Assembly: GCA_037074615.1 (NCBI GenBank)
Contig: CM073554.1
Span: 20,286,501 to 20,350,500 of the forward strand
Reading direction: 5' to 3'
DNA from: Leucaena leucocephala
Lineage: Eukaryota; Streptophyta; Magnoliopsida; Fabales; Fabaceae
Length of the DNA: 64,000 nucleotides
Part shown: positions 22,833 to 33,947 of the stretch, one piece after another
Position numbering within the stretch: position 1 is the stretch's first letter
Layout of the letters: each line of letters opens with the position of its first letter
The notes under the pieces: model-generated
Told to the model about the DNA's origin: nothing
Database searches by the model: none
What the model saw: only the letters and a program-made list of their open reading frames with translations
Position numbers and translations under genes: made by a program

Positions 22833-24180
22833 ATGGTTTTTACTTCAATCCCTCCTTATCTTGATCCAGCCAACTGGCAACAACAGGTATATACAAGGAG
22901 TTTTAATTTTGTTCATCTTCTTGTTGTTTTGTGATCCTTTTCTTTCTTTTTTTCAATTCTTCTTTGCCCAAAAGCAACAAATTTTTAAAAAGATAAATAT
23001 TCTTGCTTTTGTTTATACCTCTCCTTCGTCTTGAATATACCAGAGATATTTGATCATCTCTTTGCTTTGTTTCCTTGTTCTTTTTCTCTTATTTTGTTTC
23101 CTTCTTTTTTATTTGCAGCAAAGTAATCACCCCCATACAGACACTCTCGCCGGCGGGGTGAGCTCTCAGCAGCATCAGCAGCTTCTTTCTCCGCCGCAGC
23201 CTCCTCCGCCTTCGCTGCCTCCACCGCAGGCTCATGGAGCGGGAGGGACGGGTTCGATTAGGCCGGGTTCCATGGCTGATCGAGCTCGGATGGCGAACGT
23301 ACCCATGCCGGAGGCTGCTCTGAAATGTCCCAGGTGTGAATCTACCAACACCAAGTTTTGTTACTTTAACAACTACAGTCTCTCCCAGCCTCGCCACTTT
23401 TGCAAGACTTGTCGGAGGTACTGGACCCGTGGCGGCGCGCTGAGGAATGTGCCTGTCGGAGGGGGATGCCGGAGGAACAAGAGAAGCAAACGAAGCAGCT
23501 CCAAGTCACCAGCGAGTTCAGATCGCCAAGCTGGGAGCACGAGTTCCACCAACTCAGTTTCTTCTAACAGTAACTCTGCTGGCGACTTAATAGGACTCAC
23601 CCCTCACGCGCCCCCACTGAGATTTATGTCTCCGTTACTTGCTGATTTCGCTGCTGGTGGAGACATGGGTTTAACCTACGGCGTAAACTATAACGCAATT
23701 TCAGCACCAATGGGAGTAGTTGGCGACTTAAACTTCCAAATAGGAAGTGCTTTAGGTGGAGGAGGAGGAGGAAGTGGCGGCACCACCACAGCCGCTGGAA
23801 GCGGCAGCGGATCTATCTTATTTGCTCCCGGTCTGGACCAATGGCGGGTGCCACAAACACAGCAATTTCCTTTCTTGGCTGGACTGGAAGGTTCACCTGG
23901 ATTGTACTCGTTCGAAGGTGGCGCTGCCGGGGTAGAGGGACCAGGATACAGCGGCATGACGAGTCTCCGGCCAAAGGCTACGTCCTCGATGGCTTCCGGG
24001 CTGATAACTCAGTTGGCTTCAGTGAAAATGGAAGACAACAATCCGCAGACGATGAATTTATCAAGACAATTCCTGGGAAGTGAGCAGTATTGGGGTACTG
24101 GCCATGGTGGTTCTTCTACTTCTGCTTGGACTGATCTTTCTGGATTTAGCTCACCTTCAACTACTAGCAATCCACTATAG
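22833..24180 (+). CDS. Dof zinc-finger transcription factor (DOF2.4/DOF5.1-like)
   Basis: Two exons join in frame: 22833-22886 (18 codons, MVFTSIPPYLDPANWQQQ) and 23119-24180 (353 codons plus stop), with intron 22887-23118 starting GTATAT and ending TTTGCAG. The predicted product is 371 aa. The Dof domain spans about 86-137 with a CX2CX21CX2C zinc finger (C88, C91, C113, C116), followed by RYWTRGGALRNVPVGGGCRR and a basic, probably nuclear-targeting, RRNKRSKR. Dof proteins are plant-specific nuclear regulators that bind AAAG motifs. The N-terminus is Gln/Pro-rich. The C-terminal half is Ser/Gly-rich with a Gly tract, and its end SAWTDLSGFSSPS matches the Trp-containing tail of this subgroup. 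The short first exon beginning MVF.S and the SIRPGSMADRAR lead-in suggest the DOF2.4/5.1 group. No defect seen. Confidence 0.93.
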
Positions 24181-25964
24181 AAATATTTCAGCTCTTTGCT
24201 GTGAAGCTTCTTGTTTTTGTTAGTGTGGCTTCCACTTTTACTTATTATTATTAACTTTCCAAAACAAAGTTTCATCTAAAAATCCTTCTGATTTGGATGA
24301 GTACTTTGTTTTCGTATTTCAAAACCAAATGATCAGAACCCTAGGGAGATATGTTATAGTTCTTTTACGTTGGATCTTTAAATGTTTTTCTTCTTCATCA
24401 TCTCTTTCCTTCTACTAGGTTTAGATTTGCTTGCATGTGATCATGTTTACTAAACTGAATTTATCAGTTTAACACAATTATGAAGATTAAGTTGATATAT
24501 CAGTGTAGTTCAGTGACACCTGCTTAATTAGCTTATTAAGAGAAATCATGTTAATTTTGGCGGATGATATGAATTATATTAAACAGATTTTTAAGTTAAT
24601 TTCGGCGGTAAGATGATAATCAATTCATGAATTATGTTCTCATGAAGACTTTGATTAAATAGTCAAATTTACCTTTAACTGTTGTTTAATTAATTGCGGT
24701 ATTTTCAGGTGTGAATAGAGAGTAAAGTTAAGACGGCTTAATTAATCAATAAACTAATTAGGTTTTGTCTTTTTTATTAAGTGAGAATATTCTTCATCCA
24801 TATGTGTGTCACACACACACACATACAGTAGAAAGTTTTGATTTTCTTACATTGAAAATTAGATTTGCTGTTATTTTTCCCTTTTAGAAAGTTAATCTAA
24901 TTACCATGAACCTTTTTCTTTGTGATGCCATCATCAAGACAACCATGTATATATAAGCACCTCTAAAATATTTATCATGAAATTCAATTACTACTGATTA
25001 ATTATTTCTTCATAGATTTCATTATTATTGTGAAACCTTATTCCCATATTTGGAACATGTTTCCAAACAACAAGATTGAAAAGTGTTGGATTCATCAAGC
25101 TATCATTATTTTATAATGTGATTCCACGCAGCTAACTATGTTTTCTAACTGAAGCAAACCAATGTAAGTAACACTTTATTGACTAATGCACATTCAAAAT
25201 TCTGTCTTGAACTGGAAAAAACTAATAACGTGCGTCTCTTTAGTCTTTACTAATTGTGGAGTGAGAACGAAGGATTAAATATTTATGTTGGCTCTATTTG
25301 ATCGAATGATAATTATTAAAACCAAGGTAGCAATTTGTCTTCATTACTTAATAATTCAACTAACAACCAACAAGGCAGTTTCAATTAGGTGATGTTTGCT
25401 TAACATAATGATTACTTCAGAGTCAATTAAGCTCATCGATCGATCTCAGGCAATTATTTGAGCAATCGGTGACAACATATACAGTTAATGACAAACCCTA
25501 ACGACCACCTCAAAAGTTCGTTCTTGTCAATATCCATATATATAGTTTTATTCATACCAAATTAGTTGAAATCAATTTGAATATTATTTTAAAGGCTAGT
25601 TTAACTCGTGCTCTTACATAAAAAAAACAAAGAAACTATATACCCATTTTTCTAACACACTATGAGATATTGAAGAAATAAAGTTGTATGGACTCCTATG
25701 AGATATGTGAAGAAATATTAAAAACAAAAGATAGAATAAAATCGGAAAAAATTATATATTGGTCACATATCATCTTTGATCTTATAAATAGCTTTTAATT
25801 ATATGTAACAAATATTGGTGAATAAAATCATATATTTTGAGGTACGTTCTTTTGTCTCAAAAAAGCAATGAATAATAATAATAAGATTTAATTAACTTAA
25901 TCATACATTGGTCAATTTTTTTAGGAGGGAAAAAGCAATTAATTCCCAATATGTTATGGGTCTG
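24181..25964. other. 3' flank of the Dof gene
   Basis: No second gene. A short CA microsatellite lies near 24810-24823. The region must contain the Dof 3'UTR. Confidence 0.5.
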
Positions 25965-26245
25965 TTTAGATTAATTTTTAGATAAGAGTTTATGAAAAAA
26001 AAATACTTTTGAATAAGTTCTTCTAGAGAAAAATTTATAGAAAAAAATAATTATAAATAAATGAGTATTTAAATAATTATTATCAGAATGACTTTTATTA
26101 TAGATAAATTATTAGAAAAGGTATTAGATAAAAAAAAATTAGCCAGCATTGTTCATCATATGCTTCTTCTCTTAGACTACTATGGTTAGAGAGTAGAAGA
26201 GAGAGAGAGAAGAGAGCAGAAGAGAATGAGAAGAAGATCTACACC
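25965..26245 (+). repeat. Family A repeat copy A5, left part (split by the gypsy element)
   Basis: Starts GGGTCTGTTTAGATTAA and carries the family landmarks (AGAGTTTATGAAAAAAAAATACTTTTGAATAAGT, AAATGAGTATTTAAATAATTA, GGTATTAGATAAA, a GAGAGA purine tract) up to the ACACC target site. The remainder continues at 36663. Confidence 0.6.
26241..26245. repeat. Target-site duplication (left), ACACC
   Basis: ACACC directly precedes the element's TGTCACG terminus and is repeated at 36658-36662 after the right terminus, the 5-bp signature of Ty3/gypsy integration. Confidence 0.93.
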
Positions 26246-28956
26246 TGTCACGTCCTGAAATTTGGACCGTGACCGGCACAGAATATGACTAGTTTCACAT
26301 TCCGAAAGCCTAACACTTTAAATAAAACATTCAAGTTTTCCATAACGTTTTTCACAATAAAATAGAATCTTTTCCAACGTCTAGGTGGAGCTTTACCCTT
26401 TTCAAATATTACAAGTTCTTCAGAAAAATAATTACATCAAAAGTAGTTTTTATCAAAAGGCCCTTCGGATTGACAGCAAGGCTCTTTACTGCTCAGCGGG
26501 AGGATTGGGGTCACCTGCACTATCTGAAGCCAAATAATCTACTCGTGAATAACGTCCCAAAACATGATTTATAATATGGAAATCAGCAATGCACAATCAT
26601 ACTAGAAATGTATTTCAGGAAATATAACAATATGAAGTAACCATGTTAAATCAATTATTAAACCGTAATCCTTTCAAAATCATCATCTTTCTGTAGGACT
26701 TCAACAGAACGAAAACAGACGTGGACACACAGTCCACGAGGGTAACTAAATATCAGACGCGGCCCGAAACCACGAAAACAGACGTAGGTATGAAACCTAC
26801 GAGTAACAGACGCAGGTACGAAACCCACGAATAACAGACGCAGGTACGAAACCCACGAATAACAGACGCAGGTATAAAACCCACGAATAACCATCGAGCT
26901 CGGATAACCAAGGTGCACCAAGGGCTAACAGTACTGCTGTTAGCAACCAGCGTTCTGTATTCCGTCCTAAAATGTTTCCATCATGCGTGGGGTTTATTTC
27001 ACATGAAATAATCTCAACTGTTTCAATGCTATAACTGTTGGTAAAAACCACTTTGAATTTCAAAAACCCCAGCAGGTACATTAAAAATCAATTTACTGTA
27101 AAATCATATGAAATTCGCATAAGAATTTATTTCATGAATAATATCAGTTCAATGCAACTTGTGCCAAACCCTTTTCAAAACTTATTCATCCATTTTCATA
27201 CATAATCATAATTCTTTTATAAACCAATCGAAAGAAAATCATTTCTAACGATTTAAACTGTACTTTCATAAAATTGGCTTTTCGAAATCCATATTTGAAA
27301 TTCATCATTTGAAATAACAATGCATTTGAAAAAGATAAATTTTAGGGAACGTTATTCACTCACCTTCCACGCTTCTAAACGTTACCCTTTACAGCCAAAC
27401 TCTTTCGATTACTTCACCCTTCCATTTCCTGGCATTCCGAAACAATACATTAACGCTCTAAATAAAGTCTTAACAGAATCAATTCATCTTTATCCTAAGA
27501 TTCCATTTCATTTCCCGCTAATCATTCACAAAGATTTAATATAAAAACTCCTAAACCACCATTCACCCTTAGCAGGAATTTTCCTAACTTGGCAATTTAA
27601 ACTGGGTTCCAATATGCTAACTTCTTTTCACAAACTTCTTCTTTAATTCACTCAGTTTTTAAAACTTGCCATGACCACTACCCCACTGGGAAATTTAAGA
27701 CAGAACGTGCCCAAATCAAGACTTAAGATATTTGGTTAGATCTCAGGTTCCTATGTTTGACCATCATCCCCAAAGTTCCAACCTAACCAAATCCATGACC
27801 TCTCAGCTATCTGATTCACTCACAAGAATGTATACACTTATGCAGATTGCTCACGGCATTCCTTAGCCAACGATAAACCCAACGCATACACTGCCCAAGG
27901 AACACTCGCACGCACAGAGAGTAACAGCGACCTCAGTGCATACATATCCCTGCATTCCCTTACAACCAGCCCATCACCACTTGACAATTATTCCTGTAGA
28001 TTAATCCTTATCATTCTAGACATTATTCAACCAAGAAGGGTGCAGTGGCAATCAATTATGTGGATAAAGTTTCAAAGCAGGGGAGTCGGCAACCCCAAAC
28101 ACAACAGCAACAATCACTCCTACAAGAATATCTATACCCGAATATGCTTCAACATTCAATCTCACCACAGCAGCCTTCACACCACAAGGATAAACCACAG
28201 AAACAGGACAGAAAAATCATTGAGGCATCTTACCTGCAGCTGCGACACCCAACAACGGCAACCGAGAAGGACCCCAGAAATTGAAATTCCTCGATGAAAC
28301 TAGAGGAGACGCGGCACCCACGGTTGACTAAGAGATGCCCTGACTGGCGACGGCAATGGGGAGAGGGAGATTGCGCAAATAGACTTGCTACAGTACCTTA
28401 GTGTTTCCGGCAATTGACACATAATCTGTACCGAAAGATGACGATGAAGCTGTCGGAACCTCCAGCGTCGATCGCCTCACACCCACTATGCTTCCCGCGT
28501 CCTTCCCCTATTTCCTCGGCTCCCAGAAATTTAAAAGCAACAAAAGGTGGGAACCTCACGCGATGGGACAACTCCAACGGCAACGACACAGCAGCGTCTG
28601 CTCACACGGCAACGATGGCGTGAAGCTACCTCCCTCGCCGTTCACCAGCCGCCTCCCTTTCCCCTGCTGCTTCTGCAAGATTTGCAGAAGAAGAAACGAA
28701 GGCTGTACAGCGGCCAGAGGAAAAGAAGAAGAAAGAAGAAAAACAAAAAAAAAAACAGAGAGAGAGAAGGATATATGCGTGCCAAAAGTAAATACCCCGC
28801 TTTCAACCCTCCGGATTCGAACACGGTACACTGGTTAACTCCCAACCCCAGTGACCACTAGGCTACCTCATACATATTGAAAATTCTCTGCGGACAATAA
28901 TAATATATATTCCTTAATTACACCGATTTATCCAAATAAAGCTCATGGCCATAACA
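26246..28956 (-). repeat. 3' LTR of the gypsy element
   Basis: 2711 bp, TGTCACG to ATAACA on the plus strand. It contains three close copies of a ~28-bp unit (AACAGACGCAGGTACGAAAC) at about 26808-26892, with a more diverged copy just before, and a tRNA-like Pol III promoter motif at 28813-28865. Confidence 0.95.
28813..28865 (-). promoter_or_regulatory. Pol III A/B-box-like tRNA-derived motif inside the LTR
   Basis: On the minus strand TAGCCTAGTGG (A box, from 28855-28865) is followed 32 nt later by GTTCGAATCC (B box, from 28813-28822), the spacing and consensus of plant tRNA-derived SINE heads. The second LTR carries the same motif at 36514-36566. It lies about 90-145 nt from the 5' edge of the LTR in element orientation. 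Activity is unknown. Confidence 0.5.
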
Positions 28957-28969
28957 TTCTTCCCCTCTT
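28957..28969 (-). other. Polypurine tract of the gypsy element
   Basis: The minus strand reads AAGAGGGGAAGAA immediately before the 3' LTR terminus TGTTATGG, the expected site for plus-strand priming. Confidence 0.85.
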
Positions 28970-29007
28970 AAGAAATTCGGTCCTCCGAATTTAAAAACAT
29001 ACTTACC

Positions 29008-32000
29008 CTAGTCCTCGAATAAATGTGGGTGCTTGAATCTCATCTCACTCTCCATTTCCCAAGTAGCTTCTTCCTCTGAGTGGTTACGCCATAACACTTT
29101 GACTGAAGGAATCTCTTTTGATCTTAACTTCTTTACTTGCCTATCAACAATGGCTACCGGATATTCGTCATATGACAGGTCCCCGTTCATCTGAACCTCT
29201 TGATATTCCACAACATGAGATGGATCATACAAGTACTTCCGTAGCATCGATACGTGAAACACTGGATGTATCCCTGATAGTTCTGGGGGTAGAGCTAATC
29301 GATACGCTACCGCGCCTATCTTATCCAAAATTTCAAAAGGACCGATATACCTAGGACTCAACTTGCCCTTTTTCCCAAATCTCATAACGCCTTTCATTGG
29401 TGATACCCTTAAGAACACTTTATCTCCGACCATGAATTCCAATTCCCTACGACGATGATCCACGTACGACTTCTGTCGACTTTGGGCCGCCAGCAACCTC
29501 TGTTGAATTACTTTTACTTTCTCCCTAGCATCCTGAACCAAATCGGGTCCTAATATCTCTCTGTCACCAACTTCAAACCATCCAATAGGAGATCTACATC
29601 GCCTTCCATATAACGCCTCAAACGGAGCCATTTGAATACTTGCTTGATAGCTGTTATTATAGGCAAATTCCACTAACGGCAAATGCTTATCCCAACTTCC
29701 ACCGAAATCCATGATACAAGATCTCAACATATCCTCAACTGTTTGTATAGTCCTCTCTGACTGTCCATCTGTTTGAGGATGAAAAGCGGTGCTAAGATGT
29801 AATCGAGTACCCAATGCTTTCTGAAATGATTCCCAAAACCGAGAAGTAAATTGGGGCCCTCTATCTGAAATGATAGACACTGGGACACCGTGCAATCGCA
29901 GAATCTCCTCAATGTAAATCTCTGCGTATCTAGCCGCACTGTATATCGTCTTCACTGGAAGAAAATGAGCAGACTTGGTTAATCTATCAACAATTACCCA
30001 AATAGAGTCAAAACCTTTGACAGTACGGGGCAATCCAACGATGAAATCCATAGTTATGTTTTCCCATTTCCACTCAGGTATTTCCAACCGTTGTAACATT
30101 CCTGCAGGCTTCTGATGTTCCGCCTTAACTTGTTGACACACCAAACAACGTGCAACAAAGTCCGCTACATCATTCTTCATACCATGCCACCAATACCACT
30201 GCTTCAAATCTTGGTACATCTTATTTATACCAGGGTGGATCGTATAAGCAGAATGATGAGCTTCCCCAAGAATCTTTCTTCTCAACTCCTGAACTTGTGG
30301 CACACAAATCCTGCCCTCGTACCTCAAAACACCTTCCGGATCAATCACAAAACCCGAAGTACTTCCCTCTTGGATAGACTCCCTCAGCTTGCACAACTTC
30401 GGATCGAGATACTGAGCTTCCTTAATCTGATCACTTAACGAGGAACGGGCTTGCAAATGAGCTAAAAACGCTCCTTTATCAACAATTTCAAACATGACTC
30501 CATCTTGTTCTACTTTATGGATCTCCTGTACCAACGGTCTTCTTTCAGTCTTTATGTGCGCTAAGCTACCCATAGACTTTCTACTTAGAGCATCAGCTAC
30601 CACATTCGCCTTTCCCGGATGGTACAAAATCGTACAATCATAGTCCTTTAACAATTCCATCCACCTTCTCTGTCTAAGATTCAGATCCTTTTGATCAAAA
30701 ATGTACTTAAGACTCTTGTGATCAGTGAAAATCTCACAAGTTTCACCGTACAAATAATGTCTCCAAATCTTCAAAGCAAACACCACAGCCGCCATTTCTA
30801 AATCATGAGTCGGGTAATTCTGCTCATGCGTCTTAAGCTTCCTGGAGGCATAAGCTATCACTCGCCCATTCTGCATTAATACACAACCTAACCCGATCCG
30901 AGAAGCATCACAATACACCGTGTACCCTCCAACTCCTGAAGGTAAGCTCAGCACTGGAGCAGAGGTCAAAGATTCTTTCAGCTTCTGGAAATTTTCTTCA
31001 CATTTCTCATCCCACACGAACTTTACATTCTTCTGAGTTAATCTTGTCATCGGAGCCGCAATTCTTGAAAAATCCTGAACAAAACGGCGATAATATCCTG
31101 CAAGTCCCAAGAAACTTCGAATCTCCGTTACTGTAGTAGGTCGTGGCCAGCTTTTGACTGCCTCAACCTTGCTAGGATCTACCTGGATGCCGTCTTTCGA
31201 CACCACGTGCCCCAAGAAAGTGACTTCTGTTAACCAGAACTCACACTTGGAAAACTTAGCATAAAGCTGTTGTTCTCTCAACCTTTGCAACACTATCCGC
31301 AAATGGTGTTCGTGCTCCTCCGTACTCTTGGAATAAACCAGGATATCATCAATGAACACGATCACGAACTTATCTAGAAATTCTCTGAATACTCGATTCA
31401 TTAAATCCATGAATGCTGCAGGAGCATTCGTCAAACCAAAGGACATCACTAAGAATTCATAATGACCATACCGAGTCCTGAATGCTGTCTTTGGAATGTC
31501 TTCCTTCTTAATTTTTAATTGATGATACCCTGATCGCAAGTCCACCTTTGAAAAGTACTGCGCTCCTTGCAATTGGTCAAACAAATCATCAATGCGTGGC
31601 AACGGATACTTATTCTTTATTGTCACCTTGTTAAGCTGTCGATAATCAATGCACAGCCTTAACGATCCATCTTTCTTTTTCACAAACAACACGGGTGCGC
31701 CCCACGGAGAAGTACTGGGTCGTACAAACCCTTTATCTAACAATTCTTGTAATTGAGTCTTTAATTCCCTTAACTCAGAGGGCGCCATCCTATAAGGCGG
31801 AATAGAAATTGGCTGCGTGCCCGGAATGATATCAATTCCAAATTCTATTTCTCTATCTGGGGGTAAACCAGGCAATTCTTCCGGAAAGACGTCAGGAAAT
31901 TCCTGAACAACAGGAATCTGATCTAAGCTGACAGTAACCTTGTCAACCTCTTGAACTACCGCCAAAAATCCCTGACAACCCTTTGCTAACATTCGTTGGG

Positions 32001-33732
32001 CTTTTAAAACAGATATCAAATTAGTTGGGTTCTCTACCTCATCCCCTCGCAACATAAATGAAGTTTCACCCGGAATATTAAACTTCACCACCTTTAAGTG
32101 GCAATCGACAGTGGCATAACATGAAGCTAACCAATCCATGCCTAAAATCACATCAAAGTCAATCATATCAAGTATCATCAAGTCAACAAGGCTTTCTCTA
32201 CCTTCTATAGACACTTCACAGGATTTATATACTTGTGAAACTGACAAAGATTCCCCCACAGGGGTAGCAACTGAGAAAGGATAATCAAGCTTGACAGAAT
32301 TCTTACCCAACATCTTAGTGAAATATTTCGAAACATATGAATGAGTCGATCCCGGGTCAAACAGTGCATAAGCTTTTTGAGAACATAAAGTGATAATACC
32401 TGTGACCACAGCATTAGAGGCCCGAGCATCTTGCCTCGTCATCGCATACACCCTAGCTTGTCCCTGACCTGAAGAAGGTTGTGTTCTTTTCTTCGGAGGC
32501 CGTCCTAATGTACCTCTACCTGTCGAGGCAGAAGTTGCTCCAATAGACGGAGCTGCAAACGTAGCAGGGTGAGGAGAAGGTCGAGCTGATCCATAGCTCG
32601 AGGTAGACTGGGCAAATGGGCACTCTCTCCTCAAATGACCTGGCTGTCCACATCCAAAACATGCCCCAACGGTCTTATGACAGGCTCCAGAATGATATTT
32701 TCCACATGTACCACAGGGAGGTCTGGAATAGTTAGACTGACTAGCCCCAGACTGAGGTCTGATACCTCCAAACTTAGGTCTTGCGTCAGGGACACCCACA
32801 GAAGGTCCATAAGACCTGGGTGCTGGCTGCCTGGTGAAAGACGAGGGTTGGCCCTGAGAGCGATTCCCTTGGAATGAAGAGCCTTGGAACCTTCCGCTCT
32901 CAGCCTTCTGTTTCTTAGAAACCCCATCTTCTTCCATGTGCCTCAACTCAATTCTCAAAGCACAGTCAACCACATCAGCATAGGAGGCAAAATGATTCAA
33001 CATCGGGGCTACAGCATCATGAATATGTATCGGTAATCCCTGAATAAACCTGCCGATCCTATCCCTTTCAGACGGAATCAAGGTAGATGCATATGATGAA
33101 AGCTCTGTAAATCTTCTGTCATACTCAGCCACAGACATCCCAGAAGTACATTTCAACAAAAGAAATTCCTTAACTCTGGCATCTTTCTTGCTCTGGGGAA
33201 GAAAACGTTTCAGAAAAAGATCCTTGAAATCCGCCCATGATAATAACGGTACTCTATCCCCCTGAAATCCCGGCACTGTCTTACTCCAGGCATTCGCAAT
33301 CCCCTCAAGTCGAAACAAAGCAAACTCCACGTACTGCACGTCTGGACATCTCAAAGCCCGACATCTCTTCTCAATTCCTTCCAGGAACTCCATGGGTTCC
33401 TCTCGGGAATCAAACCCTGAAAACTTCGGAGGATCCAACTTGATAAACTCTGATAACCTGACCGCTAAAGATTCTTCCTCCATAGCCTGAGGTGTCTCCA
33501 CTCGAGTCTCCTGCCTAGAGGATGTGGAGATCTCTGGAGACTGCGGAGGAGATGATTCCGCTTCAGATAGAATTTCCCGAAGGGGTCTAAGGGGTCGACC
33601 TCTCCGAGCCCTAGCTCCCCTACGACCCTGACCTCGGCCTCGAGGAGGCAAGTCACGTTGCTGAGCAGAGCCTTGATCCGAAGCCCTATCACTCCTAGAG
33701 CTCCCTCCAAGTGGTAGACGTCTAGGAGGCAT
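29008..33732 (-). CDS. Gypsy gag-pol polyprotein (gag, protease, RT, RNase H, integrase, chromodomain-like)
   Basis: One open frame of 1574 codons. Domains in order: retrotransposon gag (about 90-270); two Cys/His clusters, C340-C343-H347-C351 and the CCHC knuckle C358-C361-H366-C371; aspartic protease with D459 in LFDPGST (Pro where many have Ser or Thr); reverse transcriptase (about 640-850) with FIDD at 793-796; RNase H with D942, E979, D1004 and D1047; integrase with a zinc-binding HHCC (last pair C1196/C1199) and a DD35E core D1229, D1290, E1326; then a C-terminal chromodomain-like stretch (about 1524-1574, YPVAIVDRQVKKLRSKEIPS). This makes the capsid, copies the RNA and integrates the cDNA. 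The chromodomain-type end is the chromovirus hallmark and is thought to guide integration by chromatin state. No stop or frameshift interrupts it. The ATG lies about 200 bp downstream of the primer-binding site. Confidence 0.96.
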   Translation of the reverse strand: MPPRRLPLGGSSRSDRASDQGSAQQRDLPPRGRGQGRRGARARRGRPLRPLREILSEAESSPPQSPEISTSSRQETRVETPQAMEEESLAVRLSEFIKLDPPKFSGFDSREEPMEFLEGIEKRCRALRCPDVQYVEFALFRLEGIANAWSKTVPGFQGDRVPLLSWADFKDLFLKRFLPQSKKDARVKEFLLLKCTSGMSVAEYDRRFTELSSYASTLIPSERDRIGRFIQGLPIHIHDAVAPMLNHFASYADVVDCALRIELRHMEEDGVSKKQKAESGRFQGSSFQGNRSQGQPSSFTRQPAPRSYGPSVGVPDARPKFGGIRPQSGASQSNYSRPPCGTCGKYHSGACHKTVGACFGCGQPGHLRRECPFAQSTSSYGSARPSPHPATFAAPSIGATSASTGRGTLGRPPKKRTQPSSGQGQARVYAMTRQDARASNAVVTGIITLCSQKAYALFDPGSTHSYVSKYFTKMLGKNSVKLDYPFSVATPVGESLSVSQVYKSCEVSIEGRESLVDLMILDMIDFDVILGMDWLASCYATVDCHLKVVKFNIPGETSFMLRGDEVENPTNLISVLKAQRMLAKGCQGFLAVVQEVDKVTVSLDQIPVVQEFPDVFPEELPGLPPDREIEFGIDIIPGTQPISIPPYRMAPSELRELKTQLQELLDKGFVRPSTSPWGAPVLFVKKKDGSLRLCIDYRQLNKVTIKNKYPLPRIDDLFDQLQGAQYFSKVDLRSGYHQLKIKKEDIPKTAFRTRYGHYEFLVMSFGLTNAPAAFMDLMNRVFREFLDKFVIVFIDDILVYSKSTEEHEHHLRIVLQRLREQQLYAKFSKCEFWLTEVTFLGHVVSKDGIQVDPSKVEAVKSWPRPTTVTEIRSFLGLAGYYRRFVQDFSRIAAPMTRLTQKNVKFVWDEKCEENFQKLKESLTSAPVLSLPSGVGGYTVYCDASRIGLGCVLMQNGRVIAYASRKLKTHEQNYPTHDLEMAAVVFALKIWRHYLYGETCEIFTDHKSLKYIFDQKDLNLRQRRWMELLKDYDCTILYHPGKANVVADALSRKSMGSLAHIKTERRPLVQEIHKVEQDGVMFEIVDKGAFLAHLQARSSLSDQIKEAQYLDPKLCKLRESIQEGSTSGFVIDPEGVLRYEGRICVPQVQELRRKILGEAHHSAYTIHPGINKMYQDLKQWYWWHGMKNDVADFVARCLVCQQVKAEHQKPAGMLQRLEIPEWKWENITMDFIVGLPRTVKGFDSIWVIVDRLTKSAHFLPVKTIYSAARYAEIYIEEILRLHGVPVSIISDRGPQFTSRFWESFQKALGTRLHLSTAFHPQTDGQSERTIQTVEDMLRSCIMDFGGSWDKHLPLVEFAYNNSYQASIQMAPFEALYGRRCRSPIGWFEVGDREILGPDLVQDAREKVKVIQQRLLAAQSRQKSYVDHRRRELEFMVGDKVFLRVSPMKGVMRFGKKGKLSPRYIGPFEILDKIGAVAYRLALPPELSGIHPVFHVSMLRKYLYDPSHVVEYQEVQMNGDLSYDEYPVAIVDRQVKKLRSKEIPSVKVLWRNHSEEEATWEMESEMRFKHPHLFED

Positions 33733-33931
33733 TTAACTATTCATAAAACATAGAAGATAATCAATTTCCAGAAAATTATGTTTCTAAAGTCGTAAGAAAA
33801 CAAAACACTTTTGAATTTCCCATAGAGATCTTTAGAAATGCCTTAACTATGGTTATGCCCGGGTTCATAACGATAATTAAGACACTACCGAAGTATCCCC
33901 GCTCCACCTAGTCATAGAAAAACCAAGACCT

Positions 33932-33944
33932 GGCTCTGATACCA
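33932..33944 (-). other. Primer-binding site, initiator-Met tRNA type
   Basis: The minus strand reads TGGTATCAGAGCC, complementary to the 3' end of plant initiator tRNA-Met, three bases inside the 5' LTR edge. Confidence 0.92.
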
Positions 33945-33947
33945 AAC

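Noticed and set aside
23089..24275. Antisense and alternate frames over the Dof gene
   Set aside because: They are shadows of the GC-rich Dof coding sequence with no domain of their own.
26658..28861. Short open frames in the gypsy LTRs (each repeated ~7.7 kb to the right)
   Set aside because: They lie inside noncoding LTR sequence, overlap on both strands and have no recognisable domain.
28813..28865. Functional tRNA gene in the LTR
   Set aside because: Only A and B boxes are present. A cloverleaf with a proper acceptor stem and anticodon arm could not be drawn, so it is called tRNA-like only.
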